From Shewanella glacialimarina (GTDB lineage: Bacteria; Pseudomonadota; Gammaproteobacteria; Enterobacterales; Shewanellaceae), in contig NZ_CP041216.1 in NCBI RefSeq assembly GCF_020511155.1, positions 3,720,001 to 3,784,000 of the forward strand: a DNA stretch of 64,000 nt. Reading direction: 5' to 3'. Numbering within the stretch: the stretch's first letter is position 1; every line of letters begins with the position of its first letter. This document shows, piece by piece, positions 57,021 through 64,000 of the stretch. Position numbers and translations under genes: made by a program. Below the pieces are notes generated by a model. It made no database searches, was not told the origin of the DNA, and was given only the letters and a program-made list of their open reading frames with translations.

Positions 57021-58234
57021 TAGTGAGTCACCCTCGTAGGTACTGGCTTTGTTTTCTCATTCTTACTATAGACCCACAGGGCTACGAAGAAACCAAAGTA
57101 AGTGAAAGTGAATATACGTGCCGCAATAGTTAGCTCAGGAGTTGCAGGAACCACACCTAAATAACCTAAGATAATGAACGACACAGTAAATTGTGCAATG
57201 TTGATCTTGTGAATCAAGCTACGGTAGCGAATAGACTTAACTCTACAACGGTCAATCCAAGGCAGAATAAATAATACTGCAATAGACAGTCCCATAGCGA
57301 CAACACCCAATAACTTATCAGGAACTGCACGTAAAATGGCATAGAATGGTGTGAAGTACCAAACAGGTGCTATATGAGCAGGAGTTTTCATTGGATTAGC
57401 CGCTTCAAAGTTTGGCTTTTCAAGGAAGTAACCGCCGCCTTCAGGCATGAAGAACAACACATAACAGAACACGATTAAGAAACCAGCTACACCCATAATA
57501 TCTTTTACAGTGTAGTAAGGGTGGAATGGAATACCATCAATAGGCCATCCGTTCTCATCTTTGTTCTTTTTAATTTCAACGCCATCAGGGTTATTTGAGC
57601 CGACCTCATGTAATGCGATTAAGTGTAAGAACACTAATACAACTAATACAAGTGGAAGCGCAATAACGTGTAACGCGAAGAAACGGTTTAGTGTTGCACC
57701 CGAAATAACATAATCGCCACGGATCCAAAGTGTTAGGTCATCACCAATAAAGGGAATAGCACCAAACAATGAAATAATTACCTGCGCACCCCAGTAAGAC
57801 ATTTGTCCCCAAGGTAATAAGTAACCCATGAATGCTTCAGCCATCAGCACAAGGAAAATCAACATACCAAACAGCCACAATAGCTCTCTTGGCTTTTGAT
57901 AAGAACCGTAGATTAATCCGCGGAACATGTGCATATAGATAACAAAGAAGAACGCCGATGCACCAGTAGAGTGCATATAACGTAACAACCAACCGTACTC
58001 AACATCACGCATGATGTATTCAACTGAAGCAAAAGCACCTTCAGCTGTTGGTACGTAATTCATCGTTAACCAAATACCCGTCAGCAGCTGGTTAACTAGA
58101 ACTAATAATGCTAATGAACCAAAAAAGTACCAAAAGTTAAAGTTCTTTGGTGTCGCATACTGCCCTATATGACGGTTATAGGTAGCCGTCATTGGAATGC
58201 GCGCATCGATCCAATCAATAATGTTCTTAACCAT
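57020..58234 (-). CDS. petB: Cytochrome b of the bc1 complex
   Basis: Multi-helix quinol-oxidising subunit, 404 residues. It has the two heme-ligating His pairs (RYMHSTGASAFFFVIYMH; HVIALPLVLVVLVFLHL), the Qo PEWY-like motif given as PVWY (HIAPVWYFTPFYAILRAVPDKL), and about eight membrane spans. Overlaps petA and petC by one base at each end, so the three are translationally coupled. Confidence 0.97.
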   Translation of the reverse strand: MVKNIIDWIDARIPMTATYNRHIGQYATPKNFNFWYFFGSLALLVLVNQLLTGIWLTMNYVPTAEGAFASVEYIMRDVEYGWLLRYMHSTGASAFFFVIYMHMFRGLIYGSYQKPRELLWLFGMLIFLVLMAEAFMGYLLPWGQMSYWGAQVIISLFGAIPFIGDDLTLWIRGDYVISGATLNRFFALHVIALPLVLVVLVFLHLIALHEVGSNNPDGVEIKKNKDENGWPIDGIPFHPYYTVKDIMGVAGFLIVFCYVLFFMPEGGGYFLEKPNFEAANPMKTPAHIAPVWYFTPFYAILRAVPDKLLGVVAMGLSIAVLFILPWIDRCRVKSIRYRSLIHKINIAQFTVSFIILGYLGVVPATPELTIAARIFTFTYFGFFVALWVYSKNEKTKPVPTRVTH

Positions 58235-58824
58235 TACGCAGCTCCCGTATCTTCACCGATAATTACGTTGGCATCATCGATATATTTATGCGGCGGGACT
58301 ACGAGGTTCAATGGAGCAGGAACACCCGAAAACACGCGACCAGCCATGTCAAATTTAGAACCATGACACGGACAAAAGAAACCAGATGTGACACCCTCAA
58401 CCTGCTCACCAAATGAATCAGGCAAATAAGTTGGAGAACATCCTAAATGGGTACAAATACCAACGGCAATAAAGAATTCAGGCTTGATAGAACGTGCAGG
58501 GTTAGTTGCATATTCTGGCTGCTGCATTTCTTCAGATGCTGGGTCACGTAGTTGGCTGTCTAATGTTTGAAGAGTATTTAGTACAGCTTCTGTACGACGA
58601 ACTACCCAAACCGGTTTTCCGCGCCATTCGACACGAATTAACTGACCTGGCTCTACTTTACTAATATTTACTTCGACCGGCGCACCTGCAGCTTTCGCTT
58701 TGGCACTCGGATTCCATGACTTGATGAAAGGAACCGCTACAGCAACGGCTCCTGCACCACCAACTACGGCGGTTGCGGCTGTCAGGAATCTGCGACGTCC
58801 GGTATCGACTGGCGCATTGCTCAT
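58234..58824 (-). CDS. petA: Rieske iron-sulfur subunit of the bc1 complex
   Basis: 2Fe-2S protein. Tat-type N-terminal anchor (GRRRFLTAATAVVGG) and cluster-binding boxes CTHLGCSPTY and CPCHGSKFD. At 196 residues it has the usual length. First gene of petA-petB-petC. The Tat signal is kept as a membrane anchor in this family. Confidence 0.97.
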   Translation of the reverse strand: MSNAPVDTGRRRFLTAATAVVGGAGAVAVAVPFIKSWNPSAKAKAAGAPVEVNISKVEPGQLIRVEWRGKPVWVVRRTEAVLNTLQTLDSQLRDPASEEMQQPEYATNPARSIKPEFFIAVGICTHLGCSPTYLPDSFGEQVEGVTSGFFCPCHGSKFDMAGRVFSGVPAPLNLVVPPHKYIDDANVIIGEDTGAA

Positions 58825-58893
58825 CCACTTATCTCCCAGAGGGTGTTGGAATTTTTATATTTCAATAGTTTAACCTCTAAAAAAGGTAGTGTT

Positions 58894-58908
58894 AAACTAT
58901 CATAGTTT
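58894..58908. promoter_or_regulatory. Palindrome AAACTAT-C-ATAGTTT upstream of petA
   Basis: Perfect 7-bp arms with a single central base, ~70-85 bp before the petA start codon, at a position where a promoter or operator is expected. An imperfect GTTTAA/TTAAAC pair flanks it. Regulator unknown. Confidence 0.45.
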
Positions 58909-59185
58909 GAGGCAGGGCTCATTATAGCGAAAAATTAGAAGCAGATCATAGAGAAAACACACAACTAAATTGCGGATTAAGCCACTTTGGCTTAAAAATA
59001 TTATTTTTTCTGCTTTGAAGATGTTGTTTTCGTATTAATAAAGCAACATAAAAACAAGCTAACACACTGGTTTAAATAACTAAATAATCAACAAAGATTA
59101 ACTAATTTAGACAAAGGTAGCGAGATGAAAAAAATAATTATTTTTATATGAAACGATCAATAACTCTACCGAACTTCAGACACAA

Positions 59186-59212
59186 AAAAGCCCGATATTC
59201 ATCGGGCTTTTA
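59186..59212 (-). terminator. Intrinsic terminator of the hflX-hflK-hflC transcript
   Basis: Perfect stem AAAAGCCCGAT / ATCGGGCTTTT with ATTC loop and a T-run, 22 bp past the hflC stop on the minus strand. The A/T runs make it usable on both strands. Confidence 0.85.
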
Positions 59213-59234
59213 CTCGCAAACTAACAAGTTAGCT

Positions 59235-60125
59235 TTATTTTCCGTCCATCGACTTCATGTACTTGAAAAAATCACTTTCAGGTTCTAACACCATAATATC
59301 TGAATTACCGGAAAAACTTTCTTTGTAAGCTTCTAAGCTACGTAAAAAGCCGTAAAACTCAGCATCTTTGTTATAAGCATCAGCGTAAATCTTAGCCGCT
59401 AGCGCATCACCTTCACCACGAATGGTTAATGCATTACGTTCAGCGCCTGCGACCTTAACTGTCACACCGGCATCGGTCGTTGCACGGATGATTTCAGCTT
59501 GCTCTTTACCTTGAGCACGATGCTCTTTTGCCACAGCTTGACGCTCGGCACGCATACGTTGGTAAATACTATTACTCACGTTAGCAGGTAAATTGATTTG
59601 CTTAACACGCACATCAACAACCTCAATGCCTAAGTTTGCTGCACTTTCAGAAGCATTTGTTAATGCATCAATTTGCAGTTCATCGCGCTTACCAGAGACA
59701 ATTTCTTTAATTGTACGGCGACCAAACTCAGTACGTAAATCATTACTGATTTTTGCTTGTAATAGCTTTTCCGCGTTGGCTTTAATACCTGCGTTTGTTG
59801 AAAGATAATACTTTTCAAAATCACTAATACGCCATTTAACGTATGAATCAACCATTAGATCTTTCTTTTCAGAAGTCACAAAACGATCAGCTGCGCCATC
59901 TAGAGTTTGAATGCGAGCATCCATATACCTAGGTTTATCAATAACAGGCCACTTAAAGTGTAACCCTGGAATGAAGACACGCGTAACGTCTACGCCGTCG
60001 ATATTGTCTTTAACAACTTTACCAAAACGAGAAACTATCGCACGTTCGCCTTCATTGACAACCATGACAGATGAAAAACCAAGACCTAAGATAACAACAA
60101 GAAGAATTAAACCTAATCTACCCAT
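59235..60125 (-). CDS. hflC: Protease modulator HflC
   Basis: Inner-membrane SPFH (prohibitin-like) protein that with HflK encases the FtsH protease. N-terminal anchor (LGLILLVVILGLGFSSVMVV) and SPFH core (ERAIVSRFGKVV, then GLHFKWP; SEKKDLMVDSYVKWRI). The C-terminal helix is Ala-rich (AKIYADAYNKDAEFY). At 296 residues it is slightly shorter than E. coli's 334. Three bases after hflK. Confidence 0.96.
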   Translation of the reverse strand: MGRLGLILLVVILGLGFSSVMVVNEGERAIVSRFGKVVKDNIDGVDVTRVFIPGLHFKWPVIDKPRYMDARIQTLDGAADRFVTSEKKDLMVDSYVKWRISDFEKYYLSTNAGIKANAEKLLQAKISNDLRTEFGRRTIKEIVSGKRDELQIDALTNASESAANLGIEVVDVRVKQINLPANVSNSIYQRMRAERQAVAKEHRAQGKEQAEIIRATTDAGVTVKVAGAERNALTIRGEGDALAAKIYADAYNKDAEFYGFLRSLEAYKESFSGNSDIMVLEPESDFFKYMKSMDGK

Positions 60126-60128
60126 GAG

Positions 60129-61286
60129 TTACCCCCTCCCTTGACGAGTGCGATCTTCACGAGACAAGCGTCCATCTGTAGTAGTACTTGTCATCGGGAT
60201 ATTGGCACTACCTGATACTGAATTAATATGACGCTCAACTTCTGGCTCAGCGGCTTTACCGTCAGCTTTACTGTTGTTCATCAACTTATCTAATGGCAAA
60301 TACATTAGATTACCGTTGTTTTTAGCATCAATTAATACTTTGTTGGTACCAGACATCACTTCTTGCATTGCGTCTAAATACAAACGCGTACGAGTTACAC
60401 TTGGTGAAGCTTTATATTCAGGTAATAACTTCTCAAATCGAGCGACTTTACCTTCAGCTTCAAGAACAACACGTTGTTTGTAAGCACTAGCTTGCTGTGA
60501 CATACGTTCAACTTGACCTCGAGCTTTTGGCTCAATCTCACGAGAATAAGCTTCTGCTTCACGGATAAAGCGTTGCTCATCTTCCTGCGCAGAAATTGCA
60601 TCATCAAATGCATCTTTCACTTCTTCAGGCGGACGTGCTGGTAAAAAGTTAACGTCACGAATTTCTAAGCCTATTTTATAAGGTTCAATAATTCGCTCTA
60701 ACTCTTTCCAGGTATCACGACGAATTGCGTCACGCCCAGTGGTTAAAATGTCATCCATACGGTTGTGACCAATGACATAACGCAGCGCGCTGTCGGTGGC
60801 TTCACGCAAACTTGCGTTGGCATCAACAGCACTGAACAAGTATTCATATGCATCTGACACGCTATATTGAACCACAAGCTCAACTTTCACGACGTTTTCA
60901 TCAGATGTCAGCATACTGCCCGATGCAGGAACCGAACGGAACGTTTCCACATCAACGGTTGTGACTTCATCAATAAAGGTTGCCTTCCAGTGTAAACCAG
61001 AGCTCACTTCACCAATGTGTTGACCGAAACGGAGTAATACACCACGCTCAGCTTCTTTAACTGTGTATAGGCCAGACAATGCCCAAATAATCAGAGCAAT
61101 CAAGGCAAACACAATCAATATAGATGAGTTAAATGGCTGGCCTGGAGCGCTATTACCGCCCTTGCCACCAAAACGTTTTGATAAGTTACGAAATACTTCG
61201 TCTAGATCTGGTGGTCCTTTATCGTTACCACCCTTATTTCCCCAAGGGTCTTTACTTCCCTTGTTACCGGGCTCATTCCAAGCCAT
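60129..61286 (-). CDS. hflK: FtsH protease activity modulator HflK
   Basis: Partner of HflC. A Gly/Lys-rich disordered N-terminus (NEPGNKGSKDPWGNKGGNDK), one membrane anchor (~53-72, ILIVFALIALIIWALSGLYTV), SPFH domain (KEAERGVLLRFGQHIGEV) and a C-terminal coiled coil. It carries the NFLPARPPEEVKDAFDD and YLDAMQEVM family motifs. Between hflX and hflC. Confidence 0.96.
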   Translation of the reverse strand: MAWNEPGNKGSKDPWGNKGGNDKGPPDLDEVFRNLSKRFGGKGGNSAPGQPFNSSILIVFALIALIIWALSGLYTVKEAERGVLLRFGQHIGEVSSGLHWKATFIDEVTTVDVETFRSVPASGSMLTSDENVVKVELVVQYSVSDAYEYLFSAVDANASLREATDSALRYVIGHNRMDDILTTGRDAIRRDTWKELERIIEPYKIGLEIRDVNFLPARPPEEVKDAFDDAISAQEDEQRFIREAEAYSREIEPKARGQVERMSQQASAYKQRVVLEAEGKVARFEKLLPEYKASPSVTRTRLYLDAMQEVMSGTNKVLIDAKNNGNLMYLPLDKLMNNSKADGKAAEPEVERHINSVSGSANIPMTSTTTDGRLSREDRTRQGRG

Positions 61287-61319
61287 TTAGCACTCCATAA
61301 TTGGATGAAATAAATGAGA

Positions 61320-62627
61320 TTAACAAGAAACGTCTACTTCTGAAGCATCAAAAATAAATGTCTCTAATTCCCCCTGACTCTGTTTCAGTAATCGGCGCCA
61401 ATCGGCTTCCGACACGCGAACAGATAAAATACAGTTCCCCAGATCGTCATACTCTTTCTGCTGTATTGCATCCAGTCGATAAAACTGGCCAAGATAATGT
61501 CCAGCAGAAGCTGGTATTTTCAAAGTCTGCTCATAAATCACTGTCCCGATCAACTCGGTAATAGCCTGTAAAAGCAGATCAAATCCAATCTGTTTTTGTG
61601 CAGATACCCAAACGCGCTCAGGTTTGCCTTCATCGTCATAATCTATACGAGGGGCAAAGTCCTCAAGTAAATCGATCTTATTGCATACGACTAATTGTGT
61701 GATTTCATCAGCTTCAATTTCCTCAAGTACGCTTTGTACCTGATCGAAATTTTCAGTCATATTGTCATCAGCACAATCCACTATATGTAATAGTAAATCT
61801 GCCTGGCGTGTTTCCTGCAGGGTGGCTTTAAAAGCCGCCACTAGGTCATGGGGTAAATGACGAATAAATCCAACGGTATCAGCTAATATCACTGAACCAT
61901 CTGGTAAATCTAATTTACGTAGTGTTGGATCAAGTGTCGCAAACAATTGATCTGCTGCATAAACATCAGATAATGTTAACGAATTAAACAATGTCGACTT
62001 ACCGGCATTGGTATAACCCACTAATGCAACGGTAGCCATATCACTACGTTTGCGAGCTCGACGACTTTGCTCACGTTGTTTATCTACTTTATCTAGGCGT
62101 TTATTAATATTCTTAATTCGGCCTCGCAGTAAACGTCTATCGGTTTCAAGCTGAGTTTCCCCAGGCCCGCGCATACCGATGCCGCCTTTTTGTCGCTCAA
62201 GGTGAGTCCAACCTCGGATCAGGCGCGTTGACATGTGGCGCAGTTGCGCTAGCTCCACCTGCATCTTACCTTCGTGAGTTCGGGCACGTTGAGCAAAAAT
62301 ATCTAATATTAATGTAGTACGATCTAACACTCGACACTGGCAAACCACTTCGAGGTTACGCTCTTGAGCTGGGCTCAATGCATGATTAAAAATCACTACA
62401 TTAGCTTCTGTTGCAGCTACCATCGCTGCTAACTCTTCTGCCTTACCTGAACCGATGAAAAACTTTCGGTCTGGCGAACGACGATTGCCTGTTATTACCC
62501 CTACCGAGCGTGCACCTGCAGACTCAACTAATAGTTGTAACTCCAATAAATCTTCACGACGTTCTTCGTCAGAAAATTCGATATGAACAAGTACAGCTGT
62601 TTCTCCAGCTTCATAACGATCAAACAA
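61320..62627 (-). CDS. hflX: Ribosome-rescue GTPase HflX
   Basis: 50S-binding GTPase that splits stalled ribosomes. N-terminal HflX domain (HALSPAQERNLE; GWTHLERQKGGIGMRGPGETQLETD), then the G domain: GYTNAGKST (G1), DTVGFIRHLPHDLV (G3), NKID (G4) and SAQ (G5). The start MFDRYEAGE aligns with E. coli and uses TTG, with AGGA upstream at 9-nt spacing. At 435 residues it is normal. Downstream of hfq. Confidence 0.96.
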   Translation of the reverse strand: MFDRYEAGETAVLVHIEFSDEERREDLLELQLLVESAGARSVGVITGNRRSPDRKFFIGSGKAEELAAMVAATEANVVIFNHALSPAQERNLEVVCQCRVLDRTTLILDIFAQRARTHEGKMQVELAQLRHMSTRLIRGWTHLERQKGGIGMRGPGETQLETDRRLLRGRIKNINKRLDKVDKQREQSRRARKRSDMATVALVGYTNAGKSTLFNSLTLSDVYAADQLFATLDPTLRKLDLPDGSVILADTVGFIRHLPHDLVAAFKATLQETRQADLLLHIVDCADDNMTENFDQVQSVLEEIEADEITQLVVCNKIDLLEDFAPRIDYDDEGKPERVWVSAQKQIGFDLLLQAITELIGTVIYEQTLKIPASAGHYLGQFYRLDAIQQKEYDDLGNCILSVRVSEADWRRLLKQSQGELETFIFDASEVDVSC

Positions 62628-62651
62628 GAAGCAGTATCCTTTTTAAGTTAT

Positions 62652-62909
62652 TTATTCCGCATCATCCTCATCAGAAGCATTAGTGCCTTGATGACTTGTC
62701 ACATTAAATGGACGGGCTGGAACGACTGTCGAAATGGCATGTTTATACACCATTTGACTCACTGTGTTTTTCAACAAGATCACGAATTGGTCGAAAGACT
62801 CAACCTGTCCCTGAAGCTTAATACCGTTTACTAAGTAGATCGAAACGGGTACACGCTCACGACGAAGAGCGTTTAAAAATGGGTCTTGTAAAGATTGCCC
62901 CTTAGCCAT
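62652..62909 (-). CDS. hfq: RNA chaperone Hfq
   Basis: Sm-like hexameric RNA chaperone for small-RNA regulation. Sm1 motif ([33 protein letters not shown]) and Sm2 ([14 protein letters not shown]) are intact. The acidic C-terminal tail ([15 protein letters not shown]) is short. At 85 residues it is shorter than E. coli's 102. Lies between miaA and hflX. Confidence 0.98.
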   Translation of the reverse strand: MAKGQSLQDPFLNALRRERVPVSIYLVNGIKLQGQVESFDQFVILLKNTVSQMVYKHAISTVVPARPFNVTSHQGTNASDEDDAE

Positions 62910-62992
62910 TTTGTAATTTCCTTTTTCTTTTTAAAATATGTAATTCAAGTTTTATTCTTTAGTTTGAGTATTATACAGTAACAGCTAATTAG

Positions 62993-63919
62993 CTAGCAGC
63001 ATTGTCGCATAAGTGTAACTAAATTCATTTCATCGCCACTTTCAAGCCATTGTAAATCAGGCCAACTTCTCAACCATGTTAATTGACGTTTGGCTAATTG
63101 CCTAGTGGCAGCGGTAGCTTTTTCGACCATAGTCGCATGATCAACCTCATTATCAAGGTACTCCCAGCACTGCCTATAACCGACACAACGCATAGATGGC
63201 ATATCTAAATGCAAGTCGCCACGGGACTTTAATCGCGCGACTTCATCTATAAAACCTTGGTCTAACATAAGCAGAAAACGCTTGGCAATCAACTCATGCA
63301 ATACTTTCCTGTCTGTTGGCGCAATCGCAAACTGGATTACATCATACGGTAGATCATCTGACTTAATCTGAGTTAACTCTGTCATAGTCTTACCCGTTAT
63401 GCGAAAAACTTCTAATGCTCGCGACAATCTTTGTGGATCATTAGGATGAATTCGCTCACCTGAAACTGGGTCAATTTCACACAGTTGTCGATGTAATGTT
63501 TCCCAACCTAAGCTTTCGGCCTCAGCTAAAATTTGTGTTCGTATCGTCTCATCTGCTGCGGGTAAAGGCGATAAACCTTCTAATAATGCTTTGAAATACA
63601 TCATAGTACCGCCGACTAATAAAGGCGTTTTACCACGGGCAACAATTTGCTCAATCTGTTCTAGTGCATCACGACGAAAATCAGCCGCAGAATAACTCTC
63701 ACTAGGGTCTAAAATATCAATCAAACGATGCGGTGCCTGCGCCAACTCTTCAGCTGTTGGCTTTGCGGTACCAATATCCATTTGACGATAAATCAACGCT
63801 GAATCGACTGAAATTAACTCACAGTTATGCTGCTGAGCCATTTGAATGGCCAATGCAGTCTTTCCTGAAGCTGTGGGCCCCATCAAAAAGATGATTTTTG
63901 GCCGTTCGACTTTATTCAC
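62993..63919 (-). CDS. miaA: tRNA dimethylallyltransferase
   Basis: Adds isopentenyl to A37 of tRNAs reading U-starting codons. P-loop [14 protein letters not shown]; the catalytic region [36 protein letters not shown]-terminal zinc-less [18 protein letters not shown] start is used and overlaps the preceding mutL stop by four bases (GTGA), indicating coupled translation. At 308 residues it is full length. Confidence 0.97.
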   Translation of the reverse strand: MNKVERPKIIFLMGPTASGKTALAIQMAQQHNCELISVDSALIYRQMDIGTAKPTAEELAQAPHRLIDILDPSESYSAADFRRDALEQIEQIVARGKTPLLVGGTMMYFKALLEGLSPLPAADETIRTQILAEAESLGWETLHRQLCEIDPVSGERIHPNDPQRLSRALEVFRITGKTMTELTQIKSDDLPYDVIQFAIAPTDRKVLHELIAKRFLLMLDQGFIDEVARLKSRGDLHLDMPSMRCVGYRQCWEYLDNEVDHATMVEKATAATRQLAKRQLTWLRSWPDLQWLESGDEMNLVTLMRQCC

Positions 63920-64000
63920 GCGTTATCTTTAATCCATGCTTGCCAAGGTAATGCTTTGGCATTGGCTAATATTGTTTGCTGAGTTGCCTCTGTAAGTAGA
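63916..64000 (-). CDS. mutL: MutL C-terminus (partial, cut by window edge)
   Basis: The last 28 codons of an open frame run off the right edge on the minus strand; the visible end reads [18 protein letters not shown] then stop. mutL is the gene immediately upstream of miaA in E. coli and Shewanella, and the overlap with miaA (GTGA) fits. The 28 residues are too few to prove the identity from sequence alone; the name rests on gene order. Confidence 0.7.
   Translation of the reverse strand, partial: LLTEATQQTILANAKALPWQAWIKDNA

Larger units (their letters stand above)
58825..59234. other. Intergenic region between petA and hflC
   Basis: 410 bp carrying the petABC promoter and the hflC terminator. 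It holds a 15-bp palindrome at 58894-58908 and a hairpin TTAAGCC-ACTTT-GGCTTAA (58977-58995) followed on the plus strand by a T-rich tract, which has no plus-strand gene to terminate. No coding gene seen. Confidence 0.5.

Overview
The window is a contiguous stretch of chromosome from a gammaproteobacterium, very probably a low-GC Shewanella. The order mutL-miaA-hfq-hflX-hflK-hflC, petABC-sspA-sspB, pabA, ast genes, crp, prkB-yheU-yheT and yheS-yheV, together with sfsA-dksA-gluQ-pcnB-folK-panB-panC, is the arrangement I know from Shewanella. No tRNA, rRNA, CRISPR array, prophage, insertion sequence or integrase is visible. The species assignment is inference from gene order and AT-rich composition.

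Layout. 1-5 kb: L,D-transpeptidase, bactofilin, a ZapE/AFG1 ATPase, DUF3081 protein, SbtA-type permease. 5-7.8 kb: glnE. 8.2-15 kb: the most unusual locus, a PspA-type envelope module made of a lipoprotein, a double DUF350 membrane protein, a membrane-anchored aminopropyltransferase (spermidine synthase-like), DUF2170, PspA/IM30, DUF2491, a small basic protein that may be a DNA binder, then a terminator and a voltage-gated-like K+ channel. 15-26 kb: HD-GYP phosphodiesterase, mrcB (PBP1b), hrpB, a GGDEF-EAL protein, thpR, pepB. 26.5-32.5 kb: sfsA, dksA, gluQ, pcnB, folK, panB, panC. 32.8-41 kb: DUF4124 protein, yheV, yheS, a TIGR02444 protein, a GMC oxidoreductase with its Tat-signal partner, yheT, yheU, prkB. 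41-45.5 kb: Sel1-repeat protein, crp, a PepSY/response regulator/histidine kinase cassette. 45.5-54.4 kb: DUF1338 protein, astD, astA, astC/argD, HDOD protein, S9 peptidase. 54.5-64 kb: pabA, sspB-sspA, petC-petB-petA, hflC-hflK-hflX-hfq-miaA and the 3' end of mutL.

Main points of interest. (1) The PspA/polyamine/K+ channel locus resembles the E. coli yjfIJKL group but carries a membrane spermidine synthase and shows no glutathionylspermidine synthase. (2) An exact 13-bp palindrome, GACATAATATGTC, occurs in the glnE/lipoprotein divergent region and twice, 33 bp apart, before the DUF2170-PspA genes; two of the copies share 17 bp. This suggests one regulator for the locus. (3) pcnB most likely starts at an AUU codon 99 bp upstream of the first conventional start, as in E. 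coli. (4) Several clean inverted repeats sit in promoter regions, including an AAAC-N4-GTTT site between the GMC module and yheT, and a 21-bp palindrome before the HD-GYP gene.

Start codons were re-chosen where ribosome binding sites or family alignments argued for it. All functional names come from recognising motifs, family resemblance and gene order by eye; no database search was run.
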